NCBI RefSeq assembly: GCF_004770895.1
Contig: NZ_RQHS01000016.1
Span: forward strand, 1 to 64,000
DNA from: Leptospira dzoumogneensis
GTDB taxonomy: Bacteria > Spirochaetota > Leptospiria > Leptospirales > Leptospiraceae
Length of the DNA: 64,000 bases
Direction of reading: 5' to 3'
Below are positions 37,808 through 48,455 of this stretch, in pieces; the stretch's first letter is position 1; every line of letters begins with the position of its first letter. The notes under the pieces were generated by a model. It did not search any database. It saw only the letters and a list, made by a program, of their open reading frames with translations, and was not told the origin of the DNA. The position numbers and the translations under genes are program-made.

Positions 37808-38397
37808 TTGGAATTTTCTCCCAATTCCAAATGCCTGGATTTTGCATTTAAACTAAAATTAGGATCGTGGGTCACCATGATAATAGAAGAAGTCTCCAGA
37901 ACATTCTCCAGAACCGATCTTGCTTTGGATTCTCCCTCACTGTCTAATGCAGTCAATGGTTCGTCTAAAAGATAAAGATCCACGTTAGGCAAAAGAGCAC
38001 GAACTAGTGCGGCCTTCTGTTTCATTCCGCGAGAAAAAGAGGAGACAGGGTCCTTTCTTCTTTGCCAAAGACGAAAATCTTTTAACCAAGAAATAATCTG
38101 ATCTTCCGGGCGGCAATCTCCCGCGATCCCTCTAAAATATTCTAGATTTTCCTCTAAACTAAGAGTAGTATATAAACCCAGATCATGGCCTAGGTAAGAA
38201 AGTTTAGCGGATTTGGAAGAATGGAATTTGATCCGGTCCTTGAATTTATCGTGTTGCAGAATGGACTTGAGTAATGTAGTCTTTCCGGAGCCGTTCATTC
38301 CTCTCACAAATAAAACTTCGTTCGGAAAAACGGAGAAGGAAACGTTCTTTAAAACCGATTTTCGTCCGATACTGTACGATAGGTTAGAACATTCCAA
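37804..38397 (-). CDS. ccmA: CcmA-type ABC transporter ATPase
   Basis: Walker A is GMNGSGKT, the signature is [15 protein letters not shown] and Walker B is [13 protein letters not shown] choose the TTG at 38395-38397 because it gives 197 residues, the usual CcmA length, and avoids overlap with the divergent TPR gene. The frame extends to a GTG at 38529, with another 44 residues that look unlike CcmA. The choice of start is uncertain, because no strong ribosome site is seen. It is the first gene of ccmABC. Confidence 0.85.
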   Translation of the reverse strand: MECSNLSYSIGRKSVLKNVSFSVFPNEVLFVRGMNGSGKTTLLKSILQHDKFKDRIKFHSSKSAKLSYLGHDLGLYTTLSLEENLEYFRGIAGDCRPEDQIISWLKDFRLWQRRKDPVSSFSRGMKQKAALVRALLPNVDLYLLDEPLTALDSEGESKARSVLENVLETSSIIMVTHDPNFSLNAKSRHLELGENSK

Positions 38398-38408
38398 TAC
38401 TGGGATCG

Positions 38409-39470
38409 ATGTTTGTAATGGGACCAATGAGGACAATTTCCCTTTTAAAAGAGTATTTACAAGGCTTAAATTTTGCCAAGTCACTCTGCATATTCTTATT
38501 ATTGATCTTTCCCAATATTGCTCATGCACAATTCAAAATTGGAGACTCTGAATACGCAGGTATACTCTGGGGAGAAAATGATTTTTTAGATCCTGAGTTT
38601 TACCAAGACGGAAGCCTGGCTCGCTCAGAGCAGGACTTTATAGTAGCGGCAGGCAGACATTGGAAAGGCGCCCCTCCACCCTCCAAAGCAAGTTTTGAAT
38701 ACGAAGGAAAACAGATCACAAACTGCGGGATCTTCAATAACGAAGCAGTAGGATTATTGCAGTCAGCAGATCCTAAAAAAAGAGAGAAGGCGATCTCCAT
38801 GTTGGAAGCAGGAATGAGATTCGATCCTTCCTTCTTTGCTTTTAGATATAATTTAGGAAGAGCCTATCATATAGAAAAAAAATACCAGAAGGCTATCTTT
38901 CAATACGAGTATGCGATCGCAGAAGTCCCTAAATATTACAGAACTTATATGCACTTAGGAGTTCTTTATGAACTTCTAAACGAACAAATACAAGCAGTCA
39001 TATATTACAAAAAAGCGGTCGAACTGAATCAGTTCCAGACAGAGGCGCTGGTACTTCTCGCAGAACATTATATCAGAACGGATCTCAAGAATAGAGCCCA
39101 GATTTATATTAAAAAAGCATTAACCATAGACCAGAATAGCCCGGATGCTAAACTCGGACTCGCACGTCTGGAGATCATGGGCGGCCGGGATTACTACGCC
39201 TATAAGATATTCCGAAATACGGATCTATACGACGACCAAGGGAAGAAGAGACCCTATAATAAAAAATTCCATTTCTATTTCGCGGAGACAGCGAGTAAGA
39301 TCGGCGATTATGTCACGGCTGCAAAAGAATATGAGGAGTTGTTAAAATTCCCCAATGACCCTTTCTTTACTGAATTCTCACTTAAAATTATAGAAAGAAG
39401 AAGGGACCTGGCAAAAAGATTCGCGGAGATCAAGGCCGCGGACGAGGAAGCGGAGAAAGAGGGACAATAA
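38409..39470 (+). CDS. Exported TPR-repeat protein (about 347-353 aa)
   Basis: A signal peptide ([19 protein letters not shown]) precedes a mature part with several 34-residue TPR units, for example [25 protein letters not shown] and [28 protein letters not shown] proteins act as scaffolds. The start may be the ATG at 38409 or the ATG at 38427, which gives a more normal signal. It is divergent from ccmA, and the two share a very short promoter region. The C-terminus is basic and charged (EEAEKEGQ). Confidence 0.8.
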   Translation: MFVMGPMRTISLLKEYLQGLNFAKSLCIFLLLIFPNIAHAQFKIGDSEYAGILWGENDFLDPEFYQDGSLARSEQDFIVAAGRHWKGAPPPSKASFEYEGKQITNCGIFNNEAVGLLQSADPKKREKAISMLEAGMRFDPSFFAFRYNLGRAYHIEKKYQKAIFQYEYAIAEVPKYYRTYMHLGVLYELLNEQIQAVIYYKKAVELNQFQTEALVLLAEHYIRTDLKNRAQIYIKKALTIDQNSPDAKLGLARLEIMGGRDYYAYKIFRNTDLYDDQGKKRPYNKKFHFYFAETASKIGDYVTAAKEYEELLKFPNDPFFTEFSLKIIERRRDLAKRFAEIKAADEEAEKEGQ

Positions 39471-39534
39471 CCCAAACCCGAAAAAGACTTGGCAAATCGA
39501 AATAATCCGTCCAATCTTACGGACGGAGGATCCA

Positions 39535-40158
39535 ATGAAAAACCAAACCAGGCTTTTCGCTTTGGCGACCCTCTTCTTCTTCGTTCCACTATTGGCCCAA
39601 CAAAAACAAAAGGTCAACGAGGCGGACGTATTTCAGGACGAAACCAGCGAGTATACCAAGTCCCTTAAAAAAATCATCGTAGGTCTGGAAGCAACGATCA
39701 ACGAAAGATTAAAAGACTTGGAGCGCAAACACGATATCCTCGTGGTCCTGATGCCGAAGTATGAGAAACGCCAAACCATTGTCACGGAAGACATTCCTTT
39801 CCAAGTTCAGGACGGTTACGAAAGCAATTTGCTTAAGTACATTACCTTCCAGTTCAATAGCGGAAAGGTATCCGATATCACTTTAGCATCCGAAAGTAAA
39901 AGGATCTATTACGAGGTGATGTTCGAGAATAAAAAAATCGTCTTCAAACCGACAGATTTAAAATCGAGCGAGGTTACTCACGAAGTTTTTGAAAAAACGG
40001 AAGTGACCAGACTCAACGAGATGTCTCTCGAAAACCAGATCAAAGCTCTCAGATTGTTAGAAGCAAGCCTTCGTTCTTCCATTTACAGGATAGACATTCT
40101 ATTAGCTTTGTATAAGGACAAAAAAGACCGCAAAAACTTGTATCATATAGAGTTCTAA
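39535..40158 (+). CDS. Exported protein of unknown function (207 aa)
   Basis: A GGAGG ribosome site precedes the ATG. A signal peptide (RLFALATLFFFVPLLAQ) leads to a mature, charged, helix- and strand-rich protein. The pattern IIVGLEATINERLKDLERKHDIL suggests a coiled segment. It follows the TPR gene by 64 bases on the same strand and is followed by a good terminator. I do not recognise the family. Confidence 0.8.
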   Translation: MKNQTRLFALATLFFFVPLLAQQKQKVNEADVFQDETSEYTKSLKKIIVGLEATINERLKDLERKHDILVVLMPKYEKRQTIVTEDIPFQVQDGYESNLLKYITFQFNSGKVSDITLASESKRIYYEVMFENKKIVFKPTDLKSSEVTHEVFEKTEVTRLNEMSLENQIKALRLLEASLRSSIYRIDILLALYKDKKDRKNLYHIEF

Positions 40159-40184
40159 AAAAACTCTTTCGATCTAGTTTTGTT

Positions 40185-40217
40185 AAACCCCGGGGTATTT
40201 AGCCTTGGGGTTTTTTA
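40185..40217 (+). terminator. Rho-independent terminator
   Basis: AAACCCC (40185-40191) pairs with GGGGTTT (40207-40213) and is followed by a T-rich run. It lies just past the 39535 gene and before the convergent ABC ATPase gene. Confidence 0.75.
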
Positions 40218-40242
40218 TTTGCAAAAGGTCCGTTCAAGCGGG

Positions 40243-40929
40243 TCATTTTGCTACGGCGTCGGAAGTTACATTCAACTCTTCCATCTCTACGATACGAGAG
40301 CAGAACTTATTTGCGGATTTAATATTATGAGTTACCCAAAGAATAGTAACTCCTTCTTTTTGATTCAGATCGGAAAGAGCCTGCAAAACCTGATGATTCA
40401 AGATAGGATCTAAAGCGGAAGTAGCCTCATCCAAACATAAAATTTTGGGACGGCAAAGAAGAGCACGAAGAAGAGAAAATCTTTGCAGTTCTCCTCCGGA
40501 AAAAAAAGAAGGAAGACGATCTCTATCCTTACCTTCCAATCCCAAGATAGGGATCCATTTTTCTAATAAAGACTCATATAAATTTTCTTCTTTAAATAAT
40601 CGTAAAGGTTCTCTTAAACTTTTTTCCAAAGTCCAAATCGGATTAAAACCCAAAACAGGATCTTGGAAAACCGGTTGGATCCATCTGGCTGGGATTTCTT
40701 TTTTGGATTTTCCAAAAATCCGAATACTTCCTGTTTTTTTCCAAGAGGAAGGGATCGGAAGGTCTAATAATAGTCGCAAGAGTGTGGACTTTCCAGAACC
40801 GGAACGGCCCAAAATTCCGAGAAATTCTCCTGCTTCTACTTGTAGGTTCACCCCGGACAAGTAAGTCCTTTCGGAAGAAGATAGGGAAATATCTTCCATA
40901 ACGATAATAGTTTCTTTTTTCTCGGACAC
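40243..40929 (-). CDS. Orphan ABC transporter ATPase, peptide/nickel type (228 aa)
   Basis: Walker A is GRSGSGKS, the signature is FSGGELQRFSLLRAL and Walker B is ILCLDEATSALDP. The pattern PVFQDPVLGFNP is typical of the DppD/DppF/NikE group. No permease or binding protein is adjacent, so its membrane partner is unknown; it may work with genes elsewhere. It is divergent from the HMG-CoA lyase gene by 52 bases. Confidence 0.85.
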   Translation of the reverse strand: MSEKKETIIVMEDISLSSSERTYLSGVNLQVEAGEFLGILGRSGSGKSTLLRLLLDLPIPSSWKKTGSIRIFGKSKKEIPARWIQPVFQDPVLGFNPIWTLEKSLREPLRLFKEENLYESLLEKWIPILGLEGKDRDRLPSFFSGGELQRFSLLRALLCRPKILCLDEATSALDPILNHQVLQALSDLNQKEGVTILWVTHNIKSANKFCSRIVEMEELNVTSDAVAK

Positions 40930-40981
40930 GGATACCGGTTTAGTGCTTGCTTAGAATTCTGACAACCAATCCCTTAATGAC

Positions 40982-41878
40982 ATGAGTTTGAAAATTACGG
41001 AAGTAGGACCAAGAGATGGACTCCAAAATGAAAAGTCGGAGGTCCCCACACAGGATAAATTAGTTTATATCCGGAAGTTGGTCGCGGCAGGCCTAAAACA
41101 TATAGAAGCAACTTCTTTCGTAAGAAAAGAAAATATTCCTCAGCTTGGAGATGCAAAAGAACTTTCTGCCTCCTTAAACTTAAATGGGGATGTACATTTT
41201 AGCGCACTCACCCCCAACTTAAAAGGATACCAAGCTGCAATCTCCTCCGGATTTAAAGAAGTAGCAGTGTTCACAGCGGCCTCCGAATCATTCACCAAAA
41301 AGAATATCAATCGGACCATCCAAGAATCCATAGACGGATTTAAAGAAATTTTTGCAGAAGCAAAGAAAGATGGAGTTCTGGTCAGAGGTTATGTTTCTAC
41401 CGTAATCGATTGCCCTTACGAGGGAAAAATTGATCCGAAAAAGGTTTTAGAAGTTTCTAAAATACTTTTGGATCAAGGAGCTTACGAGATCTCCCTGGGA
41501 GAAACCATCGGCACTGCGGTTCCTGCAGAAGTTGACAAATTACTCAATACTCTTCTGAAAGAAATTCCTGCGGATAAGCTAGCAGGACATTTTCATGATA
41601 CATACGGAATGGCGATCTCCAATGTACAAAAATCCTATGAATTAGGAATTCGATCTTTTGATTCTTCTTCGGGTGGATTGGGAGGTTGTCCTTATGCAAA
41701 AGGAGCCTCCGGGAACTTGGCAACAGAGGACTTGGTGTATTTCTTCCATAAGTCCGGGATCCAAACAGGGATAGATCTTTCTAAATTATTGGAAGCTTCC
41801 GCATTTATGGAAGGGATCTTACAAAGAAAATTAGCTTCTCGTTCCTATATTGCATTAAAAGCGAAAGCGGCTTCTTAA
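40982..41878 (+). CDS. mvaB: Hydroxymethylglutaryl-CoA lyase (298 aa)
   Basis: This TIM-barrel enzyme cleaves HMG-CoA to acetyl-CoA and acetoacetate in leucine and ketone-body metabolism. The start GPRDGLQNEKSEV, the metal-site GHFHDTYG, and the signature SSSGGLGGCPYAKGASGN (with the catalytic Cys) are clear. Length is normal. It is followed 23 bases later by the TIGR02757 gene on the same strand. Neighbouring leucine-degradation genes are not in the window. Confidence 0.95.
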   Translation: MSLKITEVGPRDGLQNEKSEVPTQDKLVYIRKLVAAGLKHIEATSFVRKENIPQLGDAKELSASLNLNGDVHFSALTPNLKGYQAAISSGFKEVAVFTAASESFTKKNINRTIQESIDGFKEIFAEAKKDGVLVRGYVSTVIDCPYEGKIDPKKVLEVSKILLDQGAYEISLGETIGTAVPAEVDKLLNTLLKEIPADKLAGHFHDTYGMAISNVQKSYELGIRSFDSSSGGLGGCPYAKGASGNLATEDLVYFFHKSGIQTGIDLSKLLEASAFMEGILQRKLASRSYIALKAKAAS

Positions 41879-41901
41879 GAAGAAGTCCCTAAGAGCGGAA
41901 T

Positions 41902-42816
41902 ATGCCCTCTTCTACCCTTCCCAAAGAGAAAAACCTGAAAAAAAGTTTCGATCTTTTATATAAGAATTATACGAAACCTGAATTTTTAGATTCAGATCCA
42001 TTATTTTTATGTTATCTATATGATTCTCCGGAAGACAGGGAATTTGTGGGGCTTCTATCCGCGTTATTCGCCTATGGAAATGTAACCGCGATCCGAGGTT
42101 TTCTCTCAAGGCTTTTGGAACCGATGGGTAAAAACCCGAAACAGTATTTACTCAATCATGGAACAAAGATCTGGAAAAACAAATTAGGACCTTATCGTTT
42201 CCAAAAAGAAAAAGACATTCTATTATTCTTGCAAGCAATCCGATTGGCTTATCTGGAAATTGAAAAATCAGGAGAGAAGTTTTTAGAATCTTGGTTTAGT
42301 CCGATCCATCCTAAAGATCCAGGTTTAGAAAAAAGGATCTCAGGTTTTCAATCCAGGATTTCTGAAATTTTAAACGATTTGGACCCGGGTTGGAAATCCT
42401 ACGGACTTGGCTTTTTGATCGGACTTGGAAATCCTAAATCCGCGCATAAACGTTATTGTATGTTCTTAAGATGGATGGTCCGGAAAGAAGGACCGGATCT
42501 TGGACTATACAAACAAATCCAAACCTCTGAGTTATTATTTCCTTTAGATACTCATATCAATCGCCTTTCTAATATTCTGGGAATTACGGAAAGAAGGACT
42601 TCCGATCTCAAAAAATCCAGAGAGATCACCGACTATTTCCAAAAGTTTTATCCGGAAGATCCATTGAGAATGGACTTTGCTCTTTGCAGGCTTGGGATCT
42701 TGCGTAAATGTAAAACTGCCTACGTAGCCGAGCTATGTGAATCTTGCGATCTGAAAGAGGTTTGTAAGATTTATGGGAAGAAAAAGAAGAAGGTTGGTAC
42801 CGCCACGGAGAATTGA
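41902..42816 (+). CDS. TIGR02757-family protein with C-terminal cysteine cluster (304 aa)
   Basis: The N-terminus (DPLFLCYLYDSPEDREFVGLLSALFAYGNV) and the centre (FPLDTHINRLSNILGITERR) match the TIGR02757 family, whose function is not established. The end contains four cysteines in a Cys-x8-Cys-x2-Cys-x5-Cys arrangement (CKTAYVAELCESCDLKEVC), like the iron-sulfur loop of endonuclease III. A link to DNA repair is therefore possible. The last seven codons (from VGTATEN) run antisense into the tRNA-Glu gene. The true protein probably ends near KIYGKKKKK in function. Confidence 0.82.
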   Translation: MPSSTLPKEKNLKKSFDLLYKNYTKPEFLDSDPLFLCYLYDSPEDREFVGLLSALFAYGNVTAIRGFLSRLLEPMGKNPKQYLLNHGTKIWKNKLGPYRFQKEKDILLFLQAIRLAYLEIEKSGEKFLESWFSPIHPKDPGLEKRISGFQSRISEILNDLDPGWKSYGLGFLIGLGNPKSAHKRYCMFLRWMVRKEGPDLGLYKQIQTSELLFPLDTHINRLSNILGITERRTSDLKKSREITDYFQKFYPEDPLRMDFALCRLGILRKCKTAYVAELCESCDLKEVCKIYGKKKKKVGTATEN

Positions 42817-42869
42817 ACTCCGGTTACCAGGATGAAAACCTGGTGTCCTAACCACTAGACGATGGCGGC
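42795..42869 (-). tRNA. tRNA-Glu (TTC anticodon)
   Basis: The cloverleaf folds with a 7-bp acceptor stem (GCCGCCA with TGGCGGT), the anticodon arm CAGGTTTTCATCCTG and a TTC anticodon. The CCA end is encoded. It lies 18 bases after tRNA-Lys in the direction of transcription and overlaps the end of the convergent TIGR02757 gene by 22 bases. Confidence 0.96.
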
Positions 42870-42887
42870 GTTTTAATTAGTTCAGCT

Positions 42888-42960
42888 TGAGTCGTTTGGG
42901 ATTCGAACCCAAGACCCTCTCATTAAAAGTGAGATGCTCTACCAGCTGAGCTAACGACTC
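42888..42960 (-). tRNA. tRNA-Lys (TTT anticodon)
   Basis: The acceptor stem pairs GAGTCGT with ACGACTC. The D-arm has AGCTCAGCTGGTAGAGC and the T-arm has GGTTCGAATCC. The anticodon arm CTCACTTTTAATGAG carries TTT. The CCA end is not encoded. Confidence 0.96.
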
Positions 42961-43108
42961 GAACGTAAGAACACGATATTTTTCGGCCCTCTCTGGTCAA
43001 ACGAATTTCATATAGTTTTTTGCTAGTTTAGAGAAGTTTCCAAACGCAAAAAAATAGTCTCTTCTCTCCTGAAATCCGCAGGCAGCATAAGAAAAACTTT
43101 CGCCTGAG

Positions 43109-44386
<1,278 letters not shown>

Positions 44387-44443
44387 TTATTCCTTAATTC
44401 CTGTTTCTTTTGTATCTGACCGATTGATTTATATAATTTCATA

Positions 44444-45442
44444 TTATCCCAATACTGCTTCCAGCGCATCCACATTGATCGCAAATCCGCAGGCATCTTT
44501 TTGGGTTCCGGAAAATAGCTCATATAAATGATCATAAGCTCCTCCGGTTAGAACCGGTTCTGAACTTCCGGAAACGTAACCTTGGAAAACGAATCCGGTA
44601 TAATATTCCAAATCCGGAATAAGAGTATAATCCGAACAAAATTCCAAACCGGGAGTTTTGCCTAGAGAACCTATAATTTCGCCTGTTTCGGAGATGATCT
44701 TCTGGAAAGAATCGGAAAGTCCTAAAGAAGAGAACTTCTTACCTAGATCTTCCTTATGAGAAACAAATCCCAAACATAAAGATTCTAACACAGGGAAAAT
44801 CCTGGAAGCGTTTCTGTTTTCCAGAAAACGGCGGATCTCCGGAAGATTTTTCCTATATAATAAAAACGATAATTGCCTTTTTTCGGATCTGGAAAGTTCC
44901 AAAGACTCCAGAACGGAATGAAAGACCCCAACATTGCCTAACACAATCGTTAATGGCGAACGCAGTTTAATTCCGGAGAATAATCCGGAAATCTCTTTCA
45001 AAATTCCTAAAATAGCCGGGGCACCCGATCCGCCTATATGCTCCGCACCTACTTGCAGGATTTCTTTTCTAGATCCGCTCTTTCTACCATAGTCTCTGAA
45101 AATTTTTCCCTGATAAAAGATACGTTGGTTTTCTTTGCGGTGCGCAAAACCGGCCATACCTTTTACAGCCTGAACAGTCAGATCCGCACTGGGAGAGATC
45201 TCATTTCCGTCTGAATCCCTGAATCTGTATAAAGCAGAGGAGTCTTCTGCTGACATGGTAAGCAAAAAAGAAGAAGAATAATCAAAAGAAGGTAAAAATA
45301 CCTCAGAGTATTTGAATTCTTTGAGCTTGGAACTGAGGGAATTTAGAAGTTCCCTTCTTTCCGAACTCTCGTTCGGTCCAAAAAAATGAAATCCGTCCGG
45401 GATCCATTTTTTCTCGCTAAACTCTGGAGGATTATGTGTCAT
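44444..45442 (-). CDS. hisZ: ATP phosphoribosyltransferase regulatory subunit HisZ-like (about 332 aa)
   Basis: HisZ is a histidyl-tRNA synthetase-like protein that works with short HisG in histidine synthesis. The class II core is visible as PSADLTVQAVKGMA, RIFYQGKIFRDYGRKSGSRKEILQVGAEHIG and LEYYTGFVFQGYV. Near the end, GGAYDHLYELF resembles motif 3. I choose the ATG at 45440-45442 (MTHNPPEF), because the upstream extension to 45598 is unlike the family. purA lies just downstream. Confidence 0.82.
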   Translation of the reverse strand: MTHNPPEFSEKKWIPDGFHFFGPNESSERRELLNSLSSKLKEFKYSEVFLPSFDYSSSFLLTMSAEDSSALYRFRDSDGNEISPSADLTVQAVKGMAGFAHRKENQRIFYQGKIFRDYGRKSGSRKEILQVGAEHIGGSGAPAILGILKEISGLFSGIKLRSPLTIVLGNVGVFHSVLESLELSRSEKRQLSFLLYRKNLPEIRRFLENRNASRIFPVLESLCLGFVSHKEDLGKKFSSLGLSDSFQKIISETGEIIGSLGKTPGLEFCSDYTLIPDLEYYTGFVFQGYVSGSSEPVLTGGAYDHLYELFSGTQKDACGFAINVDALEAVLG

Positions 45443-45639
45443 CTGTTCTTTACGAAAAGCCCCAAAGAACAGTTCCTTTTGGCTAGGGTAGAATTCAAAT
45501 CGTTTTTCCCAAAAAATAGAATGACAATAAGCCTTCCAAGGATAGAAAGTATTCTCCGGAAATCGCGTATCCAACCTTAAAGTTCGAGCTCTAAGCACCG
45601 AAACCAGATTAACCGCAAGACCTTAAACAGAGACGTAGC

Positions 45640-47652
45640 ATGGCAGAAAAAGAACAATCCGTCGGAAGATGGCAGAAGGAATTCTTCGAGAACATTCACC
45701 TATTCAAAAGATCCGGGATGAGCGAAGAAGAAGCTAAAAAGATACTTCAGAAATTTCTTTATCTTTGTTCCGTAACTCCGATGCCTCCGGTCATGGATGT
45801 TTTTAAAGATCCATCTTCTCTGGAAAGAATAGGTGTGTACACCCCTCCTGAAAAAAAGGCCAGGGAATTCATGATCGAATTCCTTTCTCCTATCATGAAA
45901 TTTTTTACTGTAGAAGGTATCGAAAATCTAGCTGCAGTTAAACCTCTGATCGGAAAATACCCGGTAACCTTGATCTCTAATCACCTTAGCCATTTGGATG
46001 CTCCTGCAATCTTCCAACTTTTATATCATGCTTCTCCGGAAGGCAGAGAAGTGGCGGAACAATTGGTATTCATCGCAGGACGTTTGGCATACGAACCTGA
46101 TTTTACCAGACTAGGACTCTATATGTTCGGAACTCTTTTGGTCTGCTCCAAGAGAGACATGGCGGATAACCCAAGTCTTTCGGACGTGATGACCAAAATT
46201 AATATGAGAGCCTTCCGACATTCTCAAAAACTACAACAAGAAGGAAAGATCGCCGCTATCTTCCCGGAAGGGACCAGGTCCAGGGACGGAAGGTTAATGC
46301 CTTTTGTGGACACAGTCTATCATTATGTTGCAAATAAGGTCATTCTTCCAATTTCATTGGAGAAGACGGACAAAATCCTTCCTACCACAAGTTTGCTCTT
46401 CAACCAGGTAGCAGGAAAGCTAACCATCGGCAAACCTGTGTTAGTCGGAGAATTATCTAAAAAGGAGATGGCTCATTTCCCTAAAGATATAGAACATCTT
46501 CCATTCCCGGAACATGGGGATAAAAAACAATTCCTGATCGATAATCTAGCTCTACTTGTAGGACAAAACCTGAACAAACACCAGCATGGTATTTATAGGA
46601 ACTTGTACAGCGCGGATGCCAGAGACCAAAACAAACTCATAAAGGTGCCTAAAGAACCTAAAGAGAAGGTTGTAGTGATCGGAAATAGCAGTATGGGAAT
46701 TGCGATAGCAACAGTACTTGCCAATAAAGACATCAACGTTTTTGTTTATCATCCTGACAAAGAATACACTTCTCAATCCAATACGGAAAGAAGAGATCTC
46801 AGAACGTATTCTTTGTATAAACTTCCTCCGAATCTTACATTCACTTCTGATCCGGAAGAGCTAAAAACTGCGACATTATTTATCCAAGGAACCAATCCTT
46901 GGGAGCTGCATACGATCTATCCTGATCTTCAACCTTATCTTTCTAAGAACAAGGCTCCATTCTTCAATATTATCAAAGGATTTACGAGCGCAGGTTTGAT
47001 CTTAGACGATCTACAACATGGGTTAGGGATAGAAGATGATAGGATCGGAGTGATCTCCGGTGCTTGTTATCCTGATCAGATCATGGAAAGAAAAATTTCC
47101 GGATTCGAGATCGCGGCCGTGAACGAAAGTCTGATCCCTCGTATTCAAAAATTATTAACTACAGGTTATATTTTCCCAAGATCCGCTCTCATTCCTACGG
47201 ACGTAAAAGGTGTCCAGTTAGGCGGGGCACTCAAAACAATTTACGCTCTTGTAATGGGTATTGTAGAAGGTTATTTCCAACAAACCCTCGGCGGGAATGT
47301 GGACAATTCCCTATTCCATCTTTCCAATCGTTTTTTCAACGAAATGGTAAATGTGGGAGTCCGTATGGGAGGAAAACCGGAGACATTCCAAGGCCTATCA
47401 GGACTGACTGACTTTATGTTATCTTGTTTTGGAACGGATGCAAAAGACAGAAAAACCGGTTACGATATAGCGAACGGTCATCCTTCCGAGAAGATGTCTA
47501 ATGGATTCTATGGATTGAAGGTAATGCCAAACCTAATGAAGATAGATCCGAACGAAGTTCCGATCATGTATGCAGCTTACGAAGTGGTCATCAATAAGAA
47601 AGACGTTCGTAAGGTTGCGGAAGGAATGGAAGAAAGGCTTTCGAGAGTTTAA
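45640..47652 (+). CDS. Fusion of PlsC-type acyltransferase and GpsA-type glycerol-3-phosphate dehydrogenase (670 aa)
   Basis: Residues about 1-320 show a glycerolipid acyltransferase with NHLSHLD (the His-x4-Asp catalytic motif at 115-120) and FPEGTRSRDGRL. Residues about 340-670 show a GpsA fold: the nucleotide loop is GNSSMG (a variant of Gly-x-Gly-x-x-Gly), the active lysines lie in NIIKGFTSAG and GGALKTIYALVMG, and FQGLSGLTDFMLSCFG follows. The protein may reduce dihydroxyacetone phosphate and acylate the product to lysophosphatidate. It is transcribed alone, and the ATG at 45640 has an AGAGACG-type purine stretch upstream. Confidence 0.85.
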   Translation: MAEKEQSVGRWQKEFFENIHLFKRSGMSEEEAKKILQKFLYLCSVTPMPPVMDVFKDPSSLERIGVYTPPEKKAREFMIEFLSPIMKFFTVEGIENLAAVKPLIGKYPVTLISNHLSHLDAPAIFQLLYHASPEGREVAEQLVFIAGRLAYEPDFTRLGLYMFGTLLVCSKRDMADNPSLSDVMTKINMRAFRHSQKLQQEGKIAAIFPEGTRSRDGRLMPFVDTVYHYVANKVILPISLEKTDKILPTTSLLFNQVAGKLTIGKPVLVGELSKKEMAHFPKDIEHLPFPEHGDKKQFLIDNLALLVGQNLNKHQHGIYRNLYSADARDQNKLIKVPKEPKEKVVVIGNSSMGIAIATVLANKDINVFVYHPDKEYTSQSNTERRDLRTYSLYKLPPNLTFTSDPEELKTATLFIQGTNPWELHTIYPDLQPYLSKNKAPFFNIIKGFTSAGLILDDLQHGLGIEDDRIGVISGACYPDQIMERKISGFEIAAVNESLIPRIQKLLTTGYIFPRSALIPTDVKGVQLGGALKTIYALVMGIVEGYFQQTLGGNVDNSLFHLSNRFFNEMVNVGVRMGGKPETFQGLSGLTDFMLSCFGTDAKDRKTGYDIANGHPSEKMSNGFYGLKVMPNLMKIDPNEVPIMYAAYEVVINKKDVRKVAEGMEERLSRV

Positions 47653-47706
47653 TCACCTGCTAAATCCATCCAAGCGCAATGCTTGGATGGAGTCTTTCGG
47701 TCAGCT

Positions 47707-48381
47707 TTATCTTCCGTTTACGAAAATTTCCAGCAGTCCTTCCGACAGCGCTTCTATCTCGGAGGCTCTTTCTTTCAGAAGTCTGAAAGTTTTTTGTAAT
47801 GCGATTTCCATTTCCTCTTTGGGAACTCCGAATGTAGTCAATCCCAATTGGATGACTGTGGTCATCATTCTTAGTCTGTCTATTTTTCCGGAATGTACCA
47901 TTTCTTCCAAAAGGCTTTGGAATACTCCTCGGAAGGCCAAAGTACGGATTAAATACTCTTGTTCGTCGAACTCAGGATTATACTTTTCGAATAGGATCTT
48001 ACTTCTATGAGAGCCTCGGTTGCCTATCATATCGGTCACACCTTGGGTCTTATAAGCCGCTAAGTAAGTTTCCGCTATAGTGAGTTTTTTCTGGCAAAGG
48101 TAGAATTGTAATCCTACTTCCATGGCAAAAACCAAAGGAGGATCCATTTCACCTACCAGGCGTTCGGCGGTCTCACCCGCTTCGTTGAATACTTCCCCCG
48201 CTATCGCGAGTAGTATCTCTTCCTTATTCTTGAAAAAATGATATAGACTTCCTGTAGTGATCTCTGCTTCCTCGATGATCCTACGTATGGTCGCCTTCTC
48301 ATATCCTTCGCTTACGAAAAGTTTCCGGGATACTTCTAAAATTTTAGCCCGAACTCGATTGGACTGTTCTATTCTCTTCAT
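47707..48381 (-). CDS. TetR-family transcriptional regulator (224 aa)
   Basis: The N-terminal helix-turn-helix is RRIIEEAEITTGSLYHFFKNKEEIL, typical of TetR. The remainder is a helical ligand-binding domain. It lies just downstream of an FGGY kinase gene on the same strand. A near-perfect palindrome at 50101-50120, upstream of that kinase, is a good candidate operator for it, but this is inferred from position. Confidence 0.92.
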   Translation of the reverse strand: MKRIEQSNRVRAKILEVSRKLFVSEGYEKATIRRIIEEAEITTGSLYHFFKNKEEILLAIAGEVFNEAGETAERLVGEMDPPLVFAMEVGLQFYLCQKKLTIAETYLAAYKTQGVTDMIGNRGSHRSKILFEKYNPEFDEQEYLIRTLAFRGVFQSLLEEMVHSGKIDRLRMMTTVIQLGLTTFGVPKEEMEIALQKTFRLLKERASEIEALSEGLLEIFVNGR

Positions 48382-48455
48382 CTGTTGACACCCTGCCGGA
48401 ACAGAGCCTATTCATTTCGCATAAGTAGTCCCTTATGGGATAAGCTCTTTCCTTT

